DNA of 64,000 nucleotides from Flavobacterium sp. I-STPP5a (GCF_009764685.1 NZ_VHLM01000077.1:124001-188000), one strand, 5' to 3'. Positions 42,300 to 51,542 are shown, counted from the first letter of the stretch. The notes: generated by a model from the sequence alone, not told the origin. A program made the numbers and translations.

Positions 42300-45005
42300 T
42301 TAATTATTTTCTGTTGTATTATAATTGGGTAATGTAAAGATGAAAGTGGCACCTTCAACCTCATTCTTTTCACTCCAAATAGTTCCTTTATGATGTTCTA
42401 TAATCTGTTTGCAAATGGCTAATCCTAATCCGCTTCCTATTGGTTTTTTTATGTTTTGATTCCGAGATTGATAGAATTTGTCAAAAATAGCTTCGGCATC
42501 TTCTTCTTTAATACGTTTACCGTTATTGTGAATTTTGACTGCTACATTTGTTTCATTCTCAAGGATAGAAATAGTTATTCTTCCATTCGTTTCTGAACAA
42601 AATTTTATGGCATTAGACAATAAATTATGGATTACTTGTACTATGCGTTCTTCGTCATAAAAAGCCTTAATAACGTGATCAGCTTTGTCAAAGTCAATTG
42701 TGATTTTTTTGTTTTTAATTAATTGATTTAATGAAGTTGTCGTAGTTAAAATCGTTTTTGTAATGTTGTTTTTTGACAAGTAGATTTTCTGTTTTCCCGT
42801 TTCAAATTTTTCTAAATCCAAAATTTTATCAATCAAACGATTCAATCGATCCGACTCTGAAATGATATTTTGCAAAAATTGTTTTCGCATTTCTTCGGGA
42901 ACAGCGTCATCATCATACAAAATTTCGCTTGCTGCACGAATTGCTGTTATTGGTGTTCTCAACTCATGGGTTACGGTGTCTAGAAATTCATCTTTTTGGA
43001 TGTCTTTATTGACTAGTTCCTGATTGGCATTCTTGAGTTGTTCCGATATTTTTTTTAATTCGTTCGAAGTATCCGTCAATTTCTTGTTGATGATAATGTT
43101 TTCTTTGGATTCCTCCAAAATTCGCAATACTTCGGGCAAGCTGATTTTGTCTTCTTTGACTACACTTGCAATTAATATTTTGGCGGAAGCCGTACCAATG
43201 TGACCTGTCAATAAATTCTCGGCAAACTTTATAAATCGGGCATCGGCAGTTGTTATATTTTTATCGATGTTGTATTTTAAATTGAAAATAGTCAAAGCTC
43301 GTTTTGTTCGGTCTTCGCCAAGAAAGCGAAGCAATACTTTTTGAATATCAGAGATGTATGCTGTTCCTTTCCATACAAAAGCATTTTCGTGATTGGTGAT
43401 GTATTGGTCAATATCCACAAACATTTCGGCATAATTGCGTTCTCTGTAATTTCCTTTGAAACTTACCGATACCGCGGCATAACTCATGATGTTAATTAAT
43501 AAGCTCCAAAAAACAGCATGCGGAATAGGCTCTAAATAATCCAATCCAAAAAGGTGAAAAGGCTTTAATAGTGAAATGCCCCAAGGTCCTTCGGTAACAA
43601 AACGACTGACTGAATTTGTCATGCCGCTTGCATAAGGAATTAGTAAGGTATAAAAACAAACTGCAAATCCGAGAATGATTCCTGTGACAGCACCATTTTT
43701 TGAGCCTCGGCGCCAAAAGATAGCCCCAAAAAAGGAGGGCGCTAATTGGGCAATGACTACAAAGGCTACTAAGCCTATTGAAACCAGTGAATAGTCTAGA
43801 ATAAATAATCTGTAGATGGCATAGGCCAAAATAATTAGAGAAAAAATTCCAATTTTACGGCTGTTTACAATGCGTTTGCTATTTTTTTCTTGCGACGAAT
43901 TTTCTAAGGAGCCTATAAAGCCATACGGAATCAATAAGTTGTTGCTTAACATGGTGGCTAGAGATATAGACGAAACAATAATCATGGATATGGCTGCAGA
44001 AAACCCTCCTAGAAACACCATTACCGTCAAGGTATCGTTGTCAAACAATTGCGGTATAAGTAAGGAATATGTATCTGAATTGTGTCCTTTGCCTTCAAAA
44101 AGAATATTGCCTCCCCAAGCTATTGGAAAAACAAAAAGGTTGAAAAGTAATAAATACAGCGGGAATAGCCATATTGCAGTGCGTATATGAGTTTCTTTAT
44201 TGTTCTCTACTATGGCGGTATGGAATTGTCTTGGTAAAAGAAAAATGGCAAACATAGATAAAACGCAAAGGAAAAACCAGTTCATAGCATCCGTAATGCC
44301 TCCAATGGTATTTTTTTTGTCAAAATCTTTTATAGTTGCTGCTTGTTTATAAATATCATCAACGCCATCAAATACAAAATAGGTTACATAAATCCCTATG
44401 ATCAAAAAGAAAATCAACTTTAAGATCGACTCCATTGCAACAGCAGTAACAATACCTCTTCTTTTTTCAGATGCATCAACATATTTAGTTCCATAGTAAG
44501 AGGCAAAAAGAGCTAGAGCAAGACATACGTAGGTAGTAGTGTCAGTAAAAATATTTGAGCTTGCTTGTGTTTTTGTTACAATATGAAAGGTATCTGATAT
44601 CGATTTGAGTTGTAAGGAAATATAGGGTAAAATTCCAAAAATACAAACTATGGTAACCAAGGCGCCAAGAAATCTACTGTTTCCGTACCGTAAAGAAATA
44701 AAATCTGCAATGCTGGAAATTTTATTTACTCTCGAAATTCGGATGATTTTCTTGAGGATAATCATCCAAGTAGGGATGATTAATATGGGGCCTAAATAAA
44801 TAGGTAGGTATCCTAAACCGGATTCTGCAGCTACGCCAATGCTGCCATAATAAGTCCATGCAGTACAATATACGGCTAACGAAAAAGAATATATATAAGG
44901 ATTATTAGTCCATTTAGAGTGGCTTCTTTTTTCAGACCAATAGGCAATGTAAAAAAGAATAGACAAATAGAGTACTAATATCAATAAAAGACCTATACTA
45001 TTCAT
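42300..45005 (-). CDS. sodium/solute-symporter-like sensor histidine kinase (CrbS/CbrA type)
   Basis: A 901-residue inner-membrane protein that joins a transporter-like and a kinase part. Residues 1 to about 510 are an SLC5/PutP-like bundle of about 13 helices; about 555-640 resemble the STAC linker (LLTGHIGTASAKILIASVV); a coiled coil follows; the HisKA region has H680 in VTHELRTP; the HATPase domain (about 790-895) has NLLSNAIKF, GSGLGLAI. In Vibrio and Pseudomonas, CrbS with this layout controls acs. The position in front of two acyl-CoA synthetases supports acetate or propionate sensing. It overlaps the preceding small gene by 8 bases. Confidence 0.93.
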   Translation of the reverse strand: MNSIGLLLILVLYLSILFYIAYWSEKRSHSKWTNNPYIYSFSLAVYCTAWTYYGSIGVAAESGLGYLPIYLGPILIIPTWMIILKKIIRISRVNKISSIADFISLRYGNSRFLGALVTIVCIFGILPYISLQLKSISDTFHIVTKTQASSNIFTDTTTYVCLALALFASYYGTKYVDASEKRRGIVTAVAMESILKLIFFLIIGIYVTYFVFDGVDDIYKQAATIKDFDKKNTIGGITDAMNWFFLCVLSMFAIFLLPRQFHTAIVENNKETHIRTAIWLFPLYLLLFNLFVFPIAWGGNILFEGKGHNSDTYSLLIPQLFDNDTLTVMVFLGGFSAAISMIIVSSISLATMLSNNLLIPYGFIGSLENSSQEKNSKRIVNSRKIGIFSLIILAYAIYRLFILDYSLVSIGLVAFVVIAQLAPSFFGAIFWRRGSKNGAVTGIILGFAVCFYTLLIPYASGMTNSVSRFVTEGPWGISLLKPFHLFGLDYLEPIPHAVFWSLLINIMSYAAVSVSFKGNYRERNYAEMFVDIDQYITNHENAFVWKGTAYISDIQKVLLRFLGEDRTKRALTIFNLKYNIDKNITTADARFIKFAENLLTGHIGTASAKILIASVVKEDKISLPEVLRILEESKENIIINKKLTDTSNELKKISEQLKNANQELVNKDIQKDEFLDTVTHELRTPITAIRAASEILYDDDAVPEEMRKQFLQNIISESDRLNRLIDKILDLEKFETGKQKIYLSKNNITKTILTTTTSLNQLIKNKKITIDFDKADHVIKAFYDEERIVQVIHNLLSNAIKFCSETNGRITISILENETNVAVKIHNNGKRIKEEDAEAIFDKFYQSRNQNIKKPIGSGLGLAICKQIIEHHKGTIWSEKNEVEGATFIFTLPNYNTTENN

Positions 45006-45192
45006 AATACCTTTTGATAATTAAATACGAGATTGCAATTGAAAAAAGCCATGCCGAGAAGATATAAACATAGATAATTGGAAATCCAAAAATGGGTTTT
45101 GAACTGTCAAATAAAAGTAAGAGTGGCATGTTCAAGGCCAATAGCATTAGCATTGAAAGAATAACGAGTTTTTGTTCATGTCTCTTTTTCAT
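44998..45192 (-). CDS. small two-helix membrane protein (DUF3311-like)
   Basis: A 64-residue protein with two transmembrane segments (about 9-27 and 38-57) joined by SSKPIFGFPIIYVY. The P-x-F-G-x-P-x-x-Y pattern is like that of DUF3311 proteins, which are encoded just before sodium/solute symporters. Its last bases overlap the start of the transporter-sensor kinase by 8, so the two are translated together; it is likely an accessory subunit of it. Confidence 0.75.
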   Translation of the reverse strand: MKKRHEQKLVILSMLMLLALNMPLLLLFDSSKPIFGFPIIYVYIFSAWLFSIAISYLIIKRYYE

Positions 45193-45290
45193 ACAAAATG
45201 GGATAGTCTAATTGATGCGTTTTTTAATAAGGAGTAATTGTTCCAGCACGTAAATGCAAATAGCTTTTCATTCAACGTTGCTTTAAATAA

Positions 45291-45320
45291 GCAATCCCTA
45301 CAATTAATTGTAGAGATTGC
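45291..45320 (-). terminator. hairpin after the small DUF6814-like gene
   Basis: GCAATCCCTACAATT (45291-45305) pairs with AATTGTAGAGATTGC (45306-45320) except at one position. It lies 18 bases after the stop of the small gene but lacks a strong T tract, so it may stabilise the 3' end or only partly terminate. Confidence 0.5.
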
Positions 45321-45337
45321 CCAAAATAATGGTTTGC

Positions 45338-45565
45338 TTAATCGTTTCTTTCGTCATAGTCACCAGCGAGAGCATAGTAACCAAAGGTTCCAAGTCCCGC
45401 CACGATTAACGGAGTGAGCACAAAAAGGATAATGATTCCAAATACTAAATCTTCTTGTTTTCCTGATGTAAATTTGGGTAACCCAAATTGGAAAATACAA
45501 AAATAGGCTGCAGCTGCTGCACATGCAATCCAAACTAATCCTAAAAGTCTTTTTAATTGATTCAT
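45338..45565 (-). CDS. small two-helix membrane protein (DUF6814-like)
   Basis: A 75-residue protein with two hydrophobic helices (about 8-28 and 41-66) and a short charged end GDYDERND. It is encoded 11 bases after the MHS transporter gene. Small proteins of this kind accompany such transporters in Bacteroidota; the DUF number is from memory and not searched. Likely a transporter accessory; function unknown. Confidence 0.75.
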   Translation of the reverse strand: MNQLKRLLGLVWIACAAAAAYFCIFQFGLPKFTSGKQEDLVFGIIILFVLTPLIVAGLGTFGYYALAGDYDERND

Positions 45566-45576
45566 AGCTGTGTCTT

Positions 45577-47112
45577 TTATACGTGAGCGTTTTTATCTTT
45601 ATTTTTTATGTAAACCATTCCAATAGTAAAACTGATTGCAGCAATAACAATTGGGTACCATAATCCTTCTAAGTAATATTCAGGATGGCCTAAATCTTTA
45701 GCATTAGTTACAAAGTAGGTTGATATTGCAGGTAGTAAGCCACCAAAAATTCCGTTACCTACGTGATAAGGCAATGACATGGAAGTGTATCTAATTTTCA
45801 CCGGGAACATTTCAACAAGGAAAGCAGCTATAGGACCGTAAACCATTGTAACAAATATCACTTGAATAAAAACTAAAAATATTAGTGTCCATTTGTCACT
45901 AGAGTTAATTTTTATAGTGGTTTTAGTTTCAATTTTCGGTTTTCCGTCAACTATTTTTGCAATACCGTTTTCTAAAGATACTGTTTTTACTTCGACTAAT
46001 GTTGTTCCATCTTCATACTCTTTGTTAGTCGTGTAGATAGAGTCCATGGTTTGTTTCTTGTTTTCTTTTAATTCGGCAAGAATTTTAGTATTGGCAACTA
46101 CTTCTGTTTTATTTTTCACATTAGTTGTTTCAAACATCTGCTTGTAGATTGGTCTGTACAATAGAATAGCAACCAGCATTCCTCCCATCATAATGTATTT
46201 TCTACCCACTTTATCACTCAGCCATCCAAAAAATATGAAGAATGGAGTACCCATAATTAATGCAATCCCAAGTAAAGTATCTACTTGTGAGGAATCAATT
46301 GACATAACCGTTTTAAGGAAACTCATCGCGTAAAATTGTCCTGTGTACCAAACTACACCTTGTCCCATTGTTGCGCCAAATAATGCAAGTAATACAAATT
46401 TCAAGTTGTAACGGTTTCCAAAACTTTCTTTTAGTGGGTTGGTACTCGTTTTTCCTTCGCTTTTTGCTTTGGCAAAAACAGGAGATTCATCCATATTTTT
46501 ACGAATCAAATATGAAACTCCTACCATAACAATGGATACCCAAAACGGAACTCTCCATCCCCATTCGTCAAATTGTTCTGGAGAAAGAAAGTTTCTCGTT
46601 GCTAGAATTACCATTAAGGAAATAAATAGTCCCACTGTAGCAGTAGTTTGAATCCATGAAGTCCAATATCCTCTTTGTCCTACGGGTGCATGTTCAGCTA
46701 CATAAGTTGCAGCTCCTCCATACTCACCCCCAAGCGCTAGTCCTTGAAGCAAACGAAGAATCAAAACTAATAATGGCGCCATAAACCCAATGGTTTCATA
46801 AGTTGGAATACATCCTATTAAAAATGTAGCTCCTCCCATCAAAAGGAGTGTAACCATAAAAGTGTATTTTCTACCGATTAAATCTCCTAATCTTCCAAAG
46901 AAAAGGGCTCCAAACGGGCGAACAACGAATCCAGCTGCAAATGTGGCTAAAGTAGATAGGAAAGCAGCAGTAGGATTGTCAGAAGGGAAAAATTTAGTTG
47001 AAATTACAACGGCTAAACTTCCAAAGATGTAAAAGTCATACCATTCAATCATGGTACCCATTGAGGATGCAGAAATGACTTTCCAAATTCCTTTTGTTGA
47101 TTTAGTGCTCAT
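45577..47112 (-). CDS. MHS-family MFS transporter (metabolite:H+ symporter)
   Basis: A 511-residue inner-membrane transporter with about 12 helices. SASSMGTMIEWYDFYIFG and RPFGALFFGRLGDLIGRKY are hallmarks of the MHS group (ProP, ShiA, KgtP); GGEYGGAATYVAEHAP is also typical. A charged loop of about 80 residues (about 325-405; KNKTEVVANTK...KPKIETKTTIKI) lies between helices of the C-terminal half, longer than in E. coli members. Location between a porin and an acetate/propionate activation operon suggests uptake of a small carboxylate; this is inference. Confidence 0.88.
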   Translation of the reverse strand: MSTKSTKGIWKVISASSMGTMIEWYDFYIFGSLAVVISTKFFPSDNPTAAFLSTLATFAAGFVVRPFGALFFGRLGDLIGRKYTFMVTLLLMGGATFLIGCIPTYETIGFMAPLLVLILRLLQGLALGGEYGGAATYVAEHAPVGQRGYWTSWIQTTATVGLFISLMVILATRNFLSPEQFDEWGWRVPFWVSIVMVGVSYLIRKNMDESPVFAKAKSEGKTSTNPLKESFGNRYNLKFVLLALFGATMGQGVVWYTGQFYAMSFLKTVMSIDSSQVDTLLGIALIMGTPFFIFFGWLSDKVGRKYIMMGGMLVAILLYRPIYKQMFETTNVKNKTEVVANTKILAELKENKKQTMDSIYTTNKEYEDGTTLVEVKTVSLENGIAKIVDGKPKIETKTTIKINSSDKWTLIFLVFIQVIFVTMVYGPIAAFLVEMFPVKIRYTSMSLPYHVGNGIFGGLLPAISTYFVTNAKDLGHPEYYLEGLWYPIVIAAISFTIGMVYIKNKDKNAHV

Positions 47113-47133
47113 AAATTATGCTTTTAAAATTAG

Positions 47134-48513
47134 TTATAAATAAATTTGCAATTGTACTACGAAGTCTCCTAATGATCCAGATCGATTACTTGTTGAGGTA
47201 TAAACAGGTCTCGTTGAATACTGTGTTGTTATTTTTGCATGATGCCCGTCTAAGAAAAAGTTAGATCCTACATCAAACTGTGTGCTGGACTGTGTTAAAG
47301 CATCGAAGTTTTTATACGTAACTGCTCCAAAGGGTTGAATTCTCACTTTTGGTTTCGCCTCTTTGTTAGGCAATAAAAAACCTGCTTGCGTGTACCAGAT
47401 AGTTCCAGAACCTATTGTAGGCTGCGCATTTCCAGGACCGGCTATGGCTCTGTTCCCTGTGAAATTAGGATCTACTGATCCAATATTCATAATGCCCACA
47501 TTGCGTAAATAGTTAGGTCCAAAATCATAATCATAAAGTACACTGTAACCCGTTACAGCCGTTTTGTTTTCTTTTTTTCCAATAGGTAAATCTAGAAACA
47601 CGTCAGCAGACAGAAGTGTAATGTCGTGTTTGTTTACGGTGTTATTAACTAAAGATCTTGTAGCATCAGGAGCATTATAAAAACCCGCACCTACATTGAA
47701 TACTTTCTTAGTTCCTAAATAACTACCTACTTTAAAGGGTAGTACATTTGCTTCTTGATCTAGAAATTGATATTCAAAATATCCTGCTTTAGACCATTTT
47801 GTCATTCCACTGTTGTCAACTGCTACGGCGTTACCTACGGTAGTGGTGTTTGTAGGAGCTATATTAGTTGCGTAAGGTTTATTATAACTCAAGCGATACT
47901 CTAGTTTTCCATATTTACCCTTTGCAAATAGACCCATTTGTCTAGCAAATTGATCTGAGTTTTCAATTAAGGGCCAGTTAAATATAGGAGCATCAATAGT
48001 AAGGAAGTTAAGGGTTGATGCCATCGTTAATCGGGATAGACCCATGTAGTAATGTAATCCTGCACCAAGTGACATGCTAAATTTTTTGTCTTTTTCAGGT
48101 AGAACTACTGCATATTCGTTCCATGCGTCATGAAAAAACAAACCTGGTTTTTTACCTGCACCATAACCACCTGTTCCAGATGTTCCTGCTGCGCCGCCAT
48201 TGGTAAAAGTTTGGTTGTTAATCCCAAAATGGGTCAAAATCATGTATCGTTTAGATACTTGTGCATAGGCTAGAAAACGCAAACGTCTGTTTCCTATGTC
48301 GGTTGCAGTTGATGTTGCTTCACCACCAATCATTGTACCGGGATTCATTTGAGATGAACGCATCCAGATCTGGTTCCATGCAATGACACGCATGAACTTT
48401 GAACCGTCTTCGTTCAGGTTAAATTTCAAGCCAGCGCCGTAGTCAGTGGAGCCTTGAGAAAAACCTTGCAGTGATAGTAGGAGTACTGCCGCTGAAAACA
48501 ATATTTTTTTCAT
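47134..48513 (-). CDS. outer-membrane porin-like protein
   Basis: A 459-residue exported protein with signal peptide MKKILFSAAVLLLSLQGFSQ. The rest is made of alternating hydrophobic/polar strands with many aromatic and glycine residues (YGAGKKPGLFFHDAWNEYAVVLP, KAGYFEYQFLDQEANVLPFKVGSYLG) and ends in VVQLQIYL, as in beta-barrel proteins. It is a likely porin for the substrate of the MHS transporter encoded 21 bases downstream. A closer family name is not visible. Confidence 0.8.
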   Translation of the reverse strand: MKKILFSAAVLLLSLQGFSQGSTDYGAGLKFNLNEDGSKFMRVIAWNQIWMRSSQMNPGTMIGGEATSTATDIGNRRLRFLAYAQVSKRYMILTHFGINNQTFTNGGAAGTSGTGGYGAGKKPGLFFHDAWNEYAVVLPEKDKKFSMSLGAGLHYYMGLSRLTMASTLNFLTIDAPIFNWPLIENSDQFARQMGLFAKGKYGKLEYRLSYNKPYATNIAPTNTTTVGNAVAVDNSGMTKWSKAGYFEYQFLDQEANVLPFKVGSYLGTKKVFNVGAGFYNAPDATRSLVNNTVNKHDITLLSADVFLDLPIGKKENKTAVTGYSVLYDYDFGPNYLRNVGIMNIGSVDPNFTGNRAIAGPGNAQPTIGSGTIWYTQAGFLLPNKEAKPKVRIQPFGAVTYKNFDALTQSSTQFDVGSNFFLDGHHAKITTQYSTRPVYTSTSNRSGSLGDFVVQLQIYL

Positions 48514-48614
48514 AAATAAAATTTTGGTTAGTAAATGGTCGGTTAATAAAGTGCCAAATTCTATTTTTTTATTGTGAAAAAAAATTCAGATATATATTTG
48601 TGTAAAGTCTATAG

Positions 48615-49034
48615 TTAATCTTTGAAACGTTCCCATTTTATAAGCATGAATTTGTCACCAAGTTCAGTGATGATCATTCCTGCTCCAGATAGTAGTTCTT
48701 TATTCTTTAAGTATTCTATTAGTTCTAAGTGACTTAAAATTTTATAGGTAGGGTGATAATTAGCGTGTGATGGTTTTTTTATGTTAAATGACTTTACCCA
48801 ATTGCTAATGGTGACATGCGAAACGCCAATAATGCGCTCAATTTCTCGAAAACTCAATCCTTCCAAATAAAGCTGTAGTGCCTTAGTAACATAGTAGTCA
48901 TCAATCTTTTTACCCAATTTATTTACAGTAAAAAAATAGTTGCATTTTTTACACAAGTACCTTTGTTTATTGTTGATTACTCCACTTTTTGTGATGTGGT
49001 TTCCTTGGCATTTCGGGCAGGCTAAAAGCTCCAT
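48615..49034 (-). CDS. InsA-like zinc-ribbon/HTH protein, possibly domesticated
   Basis: A 139-residue protein. The N-terminus has a zinc ribbon with CPKC (C6, C9) and CKKC (C28, C31) like InsA of IS1; residues about 57-82 form a helix-turn-helix (LSFREIERIIGVSHVTISNWV). The last 45 residues (IEYLKNKELLSGAGMIITELGDKFMLIKW) are unlike a DDE transposase. No IS1 catalytic ORF or terminal inverted repeats are seen nearby, so this is not a complete insertion sequence. Its place before the porin gene suggests a DNA-binding regulator of the acetate/propionate genes; that is inference. Confidence 0.75.
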   Translation of the reverse strand: MELLACPKCQGNHITKSGVINNKQRYLCKKCNYFFTVNKLGKKIDDYYVTKALQLYLEGLSFREIERIIGVSHVTISNWVKSFNIKKPSHANYHPTYKILSHLELIEYLKNKELLSGAGMIITELGDKFMLIKWERFKD

Positions 49035-49332
49035 GTATATAAATTTTGCATAAATATACTAAATTAGCAACATTCTAAATCAGAATTGTTTATAAAAAAA
49101 CAGAATAAATATACAAACTGTTTATTTTTACCTGTCATTTGTTGTGGTATTATCAGTAAAATAAGGTTTTGACTGTAAGTGATTTTAAAGAAAAAGAAGA
49201 TTTAGTGCAACAGGAGTAAAATTGCTACAAATAGATTTATGGTGTCTTGAAAAATAGTTTGTAGGTAATGCGTAGTGTTAAAATAAAATTGAAAACTAGT
49301 TTTTAATTTTATTTTTGCGAGGCATATAAAAA
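49035..49332. other. AT-rich intergenic gap
   Basis: Nearly 300 bases upstream of the InsA-like gene hold no gene that I can support and no clear promoter match. Confidence 0.4.
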
Positions 49333-49361
49333 CAAAAAACCCGAATATCTCTATTCGGGTT
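49333..49361 (-). terminator. intrinsic terminator of tRNA-Phe
   Basis: AACCCGAATA and TATTCGGGTT form a 10-bp stem with loop of 4; six T's (with one G) follow on the minus strand. Confidence 0.85.
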
Positions 49362-49364
49362 CTG

Positions 49365-49437
49365 TGGTACCTCCAGGGATCGAACCAGGGACACATGGAT
49401 TTTCAGTCCATTGCTCTACCATCTGAGCTAAGGTACC
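49365..49437 (-). tRNA. tRNA-Phe (anticodon GAA)
   Basis: Acceptor stem GGTACCT/AGGTACC, anticodon stem ATGGA/TCCAT with loop CTGAAAA (anticodon GAA), variable loop and T-arm CTGGTTCGATCCCTGG. 73 bases; CCA not encoded. Confidence 0.96.
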
Positions 49438-49452
49438 GTGCTATTGCGGGTG

Positions 49453-49484
49453 CAAATATAGAATCATTTTTTGTTTCTCCAAAA
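49453..49484 (-). promoter_or_regulatory. promoter of tRNA-Phe
   Basis: On the minus strand TTTTG and TATATTTG (plus 49453-49460) are 19 bases apart, a full match to the Bacteroidota consensus. Confidence 0.8.
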
Positions 49485-49508
49485 TAAATTTAAAAAAAAA
49501 TGAATTTG

Positions 49509-49516
49509 TATCTTCG
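49509..49516 (+). promoter_or_regulatory. -7-like box of coaX
   Basis: TATCTTCG, one base off TAnnTTTG, 19 bases upstream of the chosen coaX start and inside the possible N-terminal extension. Confidence 0.4.
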
Positions 49517-49535
49517 TCATTTTAAATATTTAAAT

Positions 49536-50267
49536 ATGGTTCTAGTAATAGACGTTGGGAATACCAGGATTAAAGCGGCTGTTTTTGAAGGAGATAGGTG
49601 TGAGGGAGTTTTTGTTTTTGCTAAAGAGGAAGTTCAAAAAAATATTGAAAATATTTTAGAAAAATATCCTTTTGTTATTCATGTTGCAGTTTCATCAGTT
49701 GGTTTTGTAGATGAAATTGCTTTTTTAGACCATCATTCAAAGTTAAAAGTACACTATGTTAGACGTGAGGATGAGTATCCCTTTTGTAATAAATACGCAA
49801 CACCAGCAACATTAGGAATTGATAGAATGGTTTTGGCTGCGGGTGCTGTATTGCAGTTTCCTGGGCAAAATAGGTTGGTAATAGATGCTGGGACTTGTGT
49901 AACTTATGATTTTATAGATGATCAAGATGATTATTTGGGTGGTGCTATTTCTCCTGGCTTAAGATTGAGATACGAATCTTTGCACAATTTCACAGCAAAA
50001 CTTCCTTTGCTTACTTTGGAAATGCCAAAAGACAGTATTGGCGATTCTACTAACAGTTCTATTCATTCAGGTGTAGTAAATGGATTGGTTCATGAAATCG
50101 ATGGATTCATAGCAGATTACAAATTGAGGTATTCAAATTTTATAATAATTTTAACGGGCGGTGATGCAGTTTTTTTGGCTAAACGATTAAAAAATACCAT
50201 ATTTGCCAATTCAAATTTCCTATTAGAGAGTTTGAATAGAAAATTTCATTATAACATCAAAAAATGA
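49536..50267 (+). CDS. coaX: type III pantothenate kinase
   Basis: A 243-residue cytoplasmic enzyme for the first step of CoA synthesis. ASKHA-fold motifs: phosphate-1 DVGNTRIK near the N-terminus, GIDRM, DAGTCVTYD, GGAISPGLR and a late TGGDA. The frame opens 12 codons earlier at 49500, but the -7-like box in that part and the family start MVLVIDVGNT support 49536. Its stop overlaps the next start in ATGA. Confidence 0.93.
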   Translation: MVLVIDVGNTRIKAAVFEGDRCEGVFVFAKEEVQKNIENILEKYPFVIHVAVSSVGFVDEIAFLDHHSKLKVHYVRREDEYPFCNKYATPATLGIDRMVLAAGAVLQFPGQNRLVIDAGTCVTYDFIDDQDDYLGGAISPGLRLRYESLHNFTAKLPLLTLEMPKDSIGDSTNSSIHSGVVNGLVHEIDGFIADYKLRYSNFIIILTGGDAVFLAKRLKNTIFANSNFLLESLNRKFHYNIKK

Positions 50268-51514
50268 TTAAAAAAATTTTAATAAGTTCTTGCTTGTTTT
50301 TTTCAGTAGCAACTTTCGCACAAGAAGGATCGGCATCTCCATATTCTTTCTACGGTATAGGTCAAATAAGGTTCAGAGGAGCTCATGAATACCGTTCTAT
50401 GGCTGGTGTTGCGGTAGAGCAAGATAGTATACATATCAATTTACAAAATCCTGCAAGTTATGCTAATTTGAAATATACAAGTGTGGTTCTTGGCGGTACG
50501 TATGGAACTACAACTTTAAAAAATGATTCGCAATCTGCAAATGCAACAAGAACAACTATAGATCACTTAGCTGTTGGTTTGCCAATGGGTAAATTAGGTC
50601 TAGGTTTTGGTTTGATACCTTATTCGTCAGTTGGTTTTAAAATACAATCTACATCTGATAATGATGCGGATACTAACAGACGTTTTGATGGAAAAGGTGG
50701 TTTGAACAAAGCTTTTTTAGGGCTTGGCTACAAAATCACTCCTAAGTTTAACATTGGTGCCGATGTGAGTTATAATTTTGGTAAAATTGAGACCAATAGC
50801 TTTGAGTATATTAACGGTGTTGCTACTGGAACTCGTGAATTAAACACTGCTGATTTATCAGGTGTTAATTTTAGTTTGGGAATGATGTTTGAAACCAAAT
50901 TGTATAAAAAGATTAATGCATACAGTAGTTTAACGTATACTTTACAAAGTAACTTGAGGTCAAATAACTCTCGTAACATTGCAACTGCGCTTTATAGTTC
51001 AAATTTTAACATTGCGGTTATTGATGTTCTTGCAGATATTAATTCGTCTAAAGATCTAAGTATGCCTAGTAAAATTGCGCTTGGTGGTGGTATTGGAGAA
51101 TCTAGAAAATGGCTCTTGGGAGGTACAATAGAGTATGGAAAAGCTTCAGGTCAAGCCAATGAATATAATAATAGTGCTAATGTAGGTTATGGTAAATATG
51201 GTAGTGTTTCTCTAGGAGGTTACTTTATTCCTCAATACAATTCCTTTACCAGTTATGCCAAAAGAATTGTGTACAGAGGTGGTTTGAGATATGAAAAAAC
51301 GGGTCTTGTTATTAATTCAGAATCTATCAATGACATGGGTCTTACGCTTGGTGTAGGTTTGCCGCTTAATGGAACTTTCTCAAATGTAAACCTTGGTTTT
51401 GAATTAGGTAAAAGAGGTACGACAAAAGCTAATTTGATTCAAGAAAACTATGCTAATGTTAGTATTGGGTTTTCATTAAATGAAAAATGGTTTGAAAGAA
51501 GAAAGTTCTACTAG
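50264..51514 (+). CDS. outer-membrane beta-barrel protein of unknown function
   Basis: A 416-residue exported protein with signal peptide ending VATFAQ. The remainder shows strands and turns of a beta barrel (GSASPYSFYGIGQIRFRG, YKITPKFNIGADVSYNFGK, NVNLGFELGKRG) and an aromatic-rich end. Similar genes next to coaX and lptC are common in Flavobacteria from memory. A lipid or hydrophobic-compound transporter of the FadL kind is a possibility. Overlaps coaX by 4 bases. Confidence 0.8.
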   Translation: MIKKILISSCLFFSVATFAQEGSASPYSFYGIGQIRFRGAHEYRSMAGVAVEQDSIHINLQNPASYANLKYTSVVLGGTYGTTTLKNDSQSANATRTTIDHLAVGLPMGKLGLGFGLIPYSSVGFKIQSTSDNDADTNRRFDGKGGLNKAFLGLGYKITPKFNIGADVSYNFGKIETNSFEYINGVATGTRELNTADLSGVNFSLGMMFETKLYKKINAYSSLTYTLQSNLRSNNSRNIATALYSSNFNIAVIDVLADINSSKDLSMPSKIALGGGIGESRKWLLGGTIEYGKASGQANEYNNSANVGYGKYGSVSLGGYFIPQYNSFTSYAKRIVYRGGLRYEKTGLVINSESINDMGLTLGVGLPLNGTFSNVNLGFELGKRGTTKANLIQENYANVSIGFSLNEKWFERRKFY

Positions 51515-51542
51515 GATTCTTTTTTGCTCTTAATAGCGGTAT

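Noticed and set aside
42300..45005. Plain proline/acetate transporter (PutP or ActP)
   Set aside because: The protein continues into a complete histidine kinase with H680 and ATPase motifs, so it is a sensor with transporter-like domain.
48615..49034. Complete IS1-type insertion sequence
   Set aside because: No catalytic DDE ORF, no terminal inverted repeats and no target duplication seen around it.
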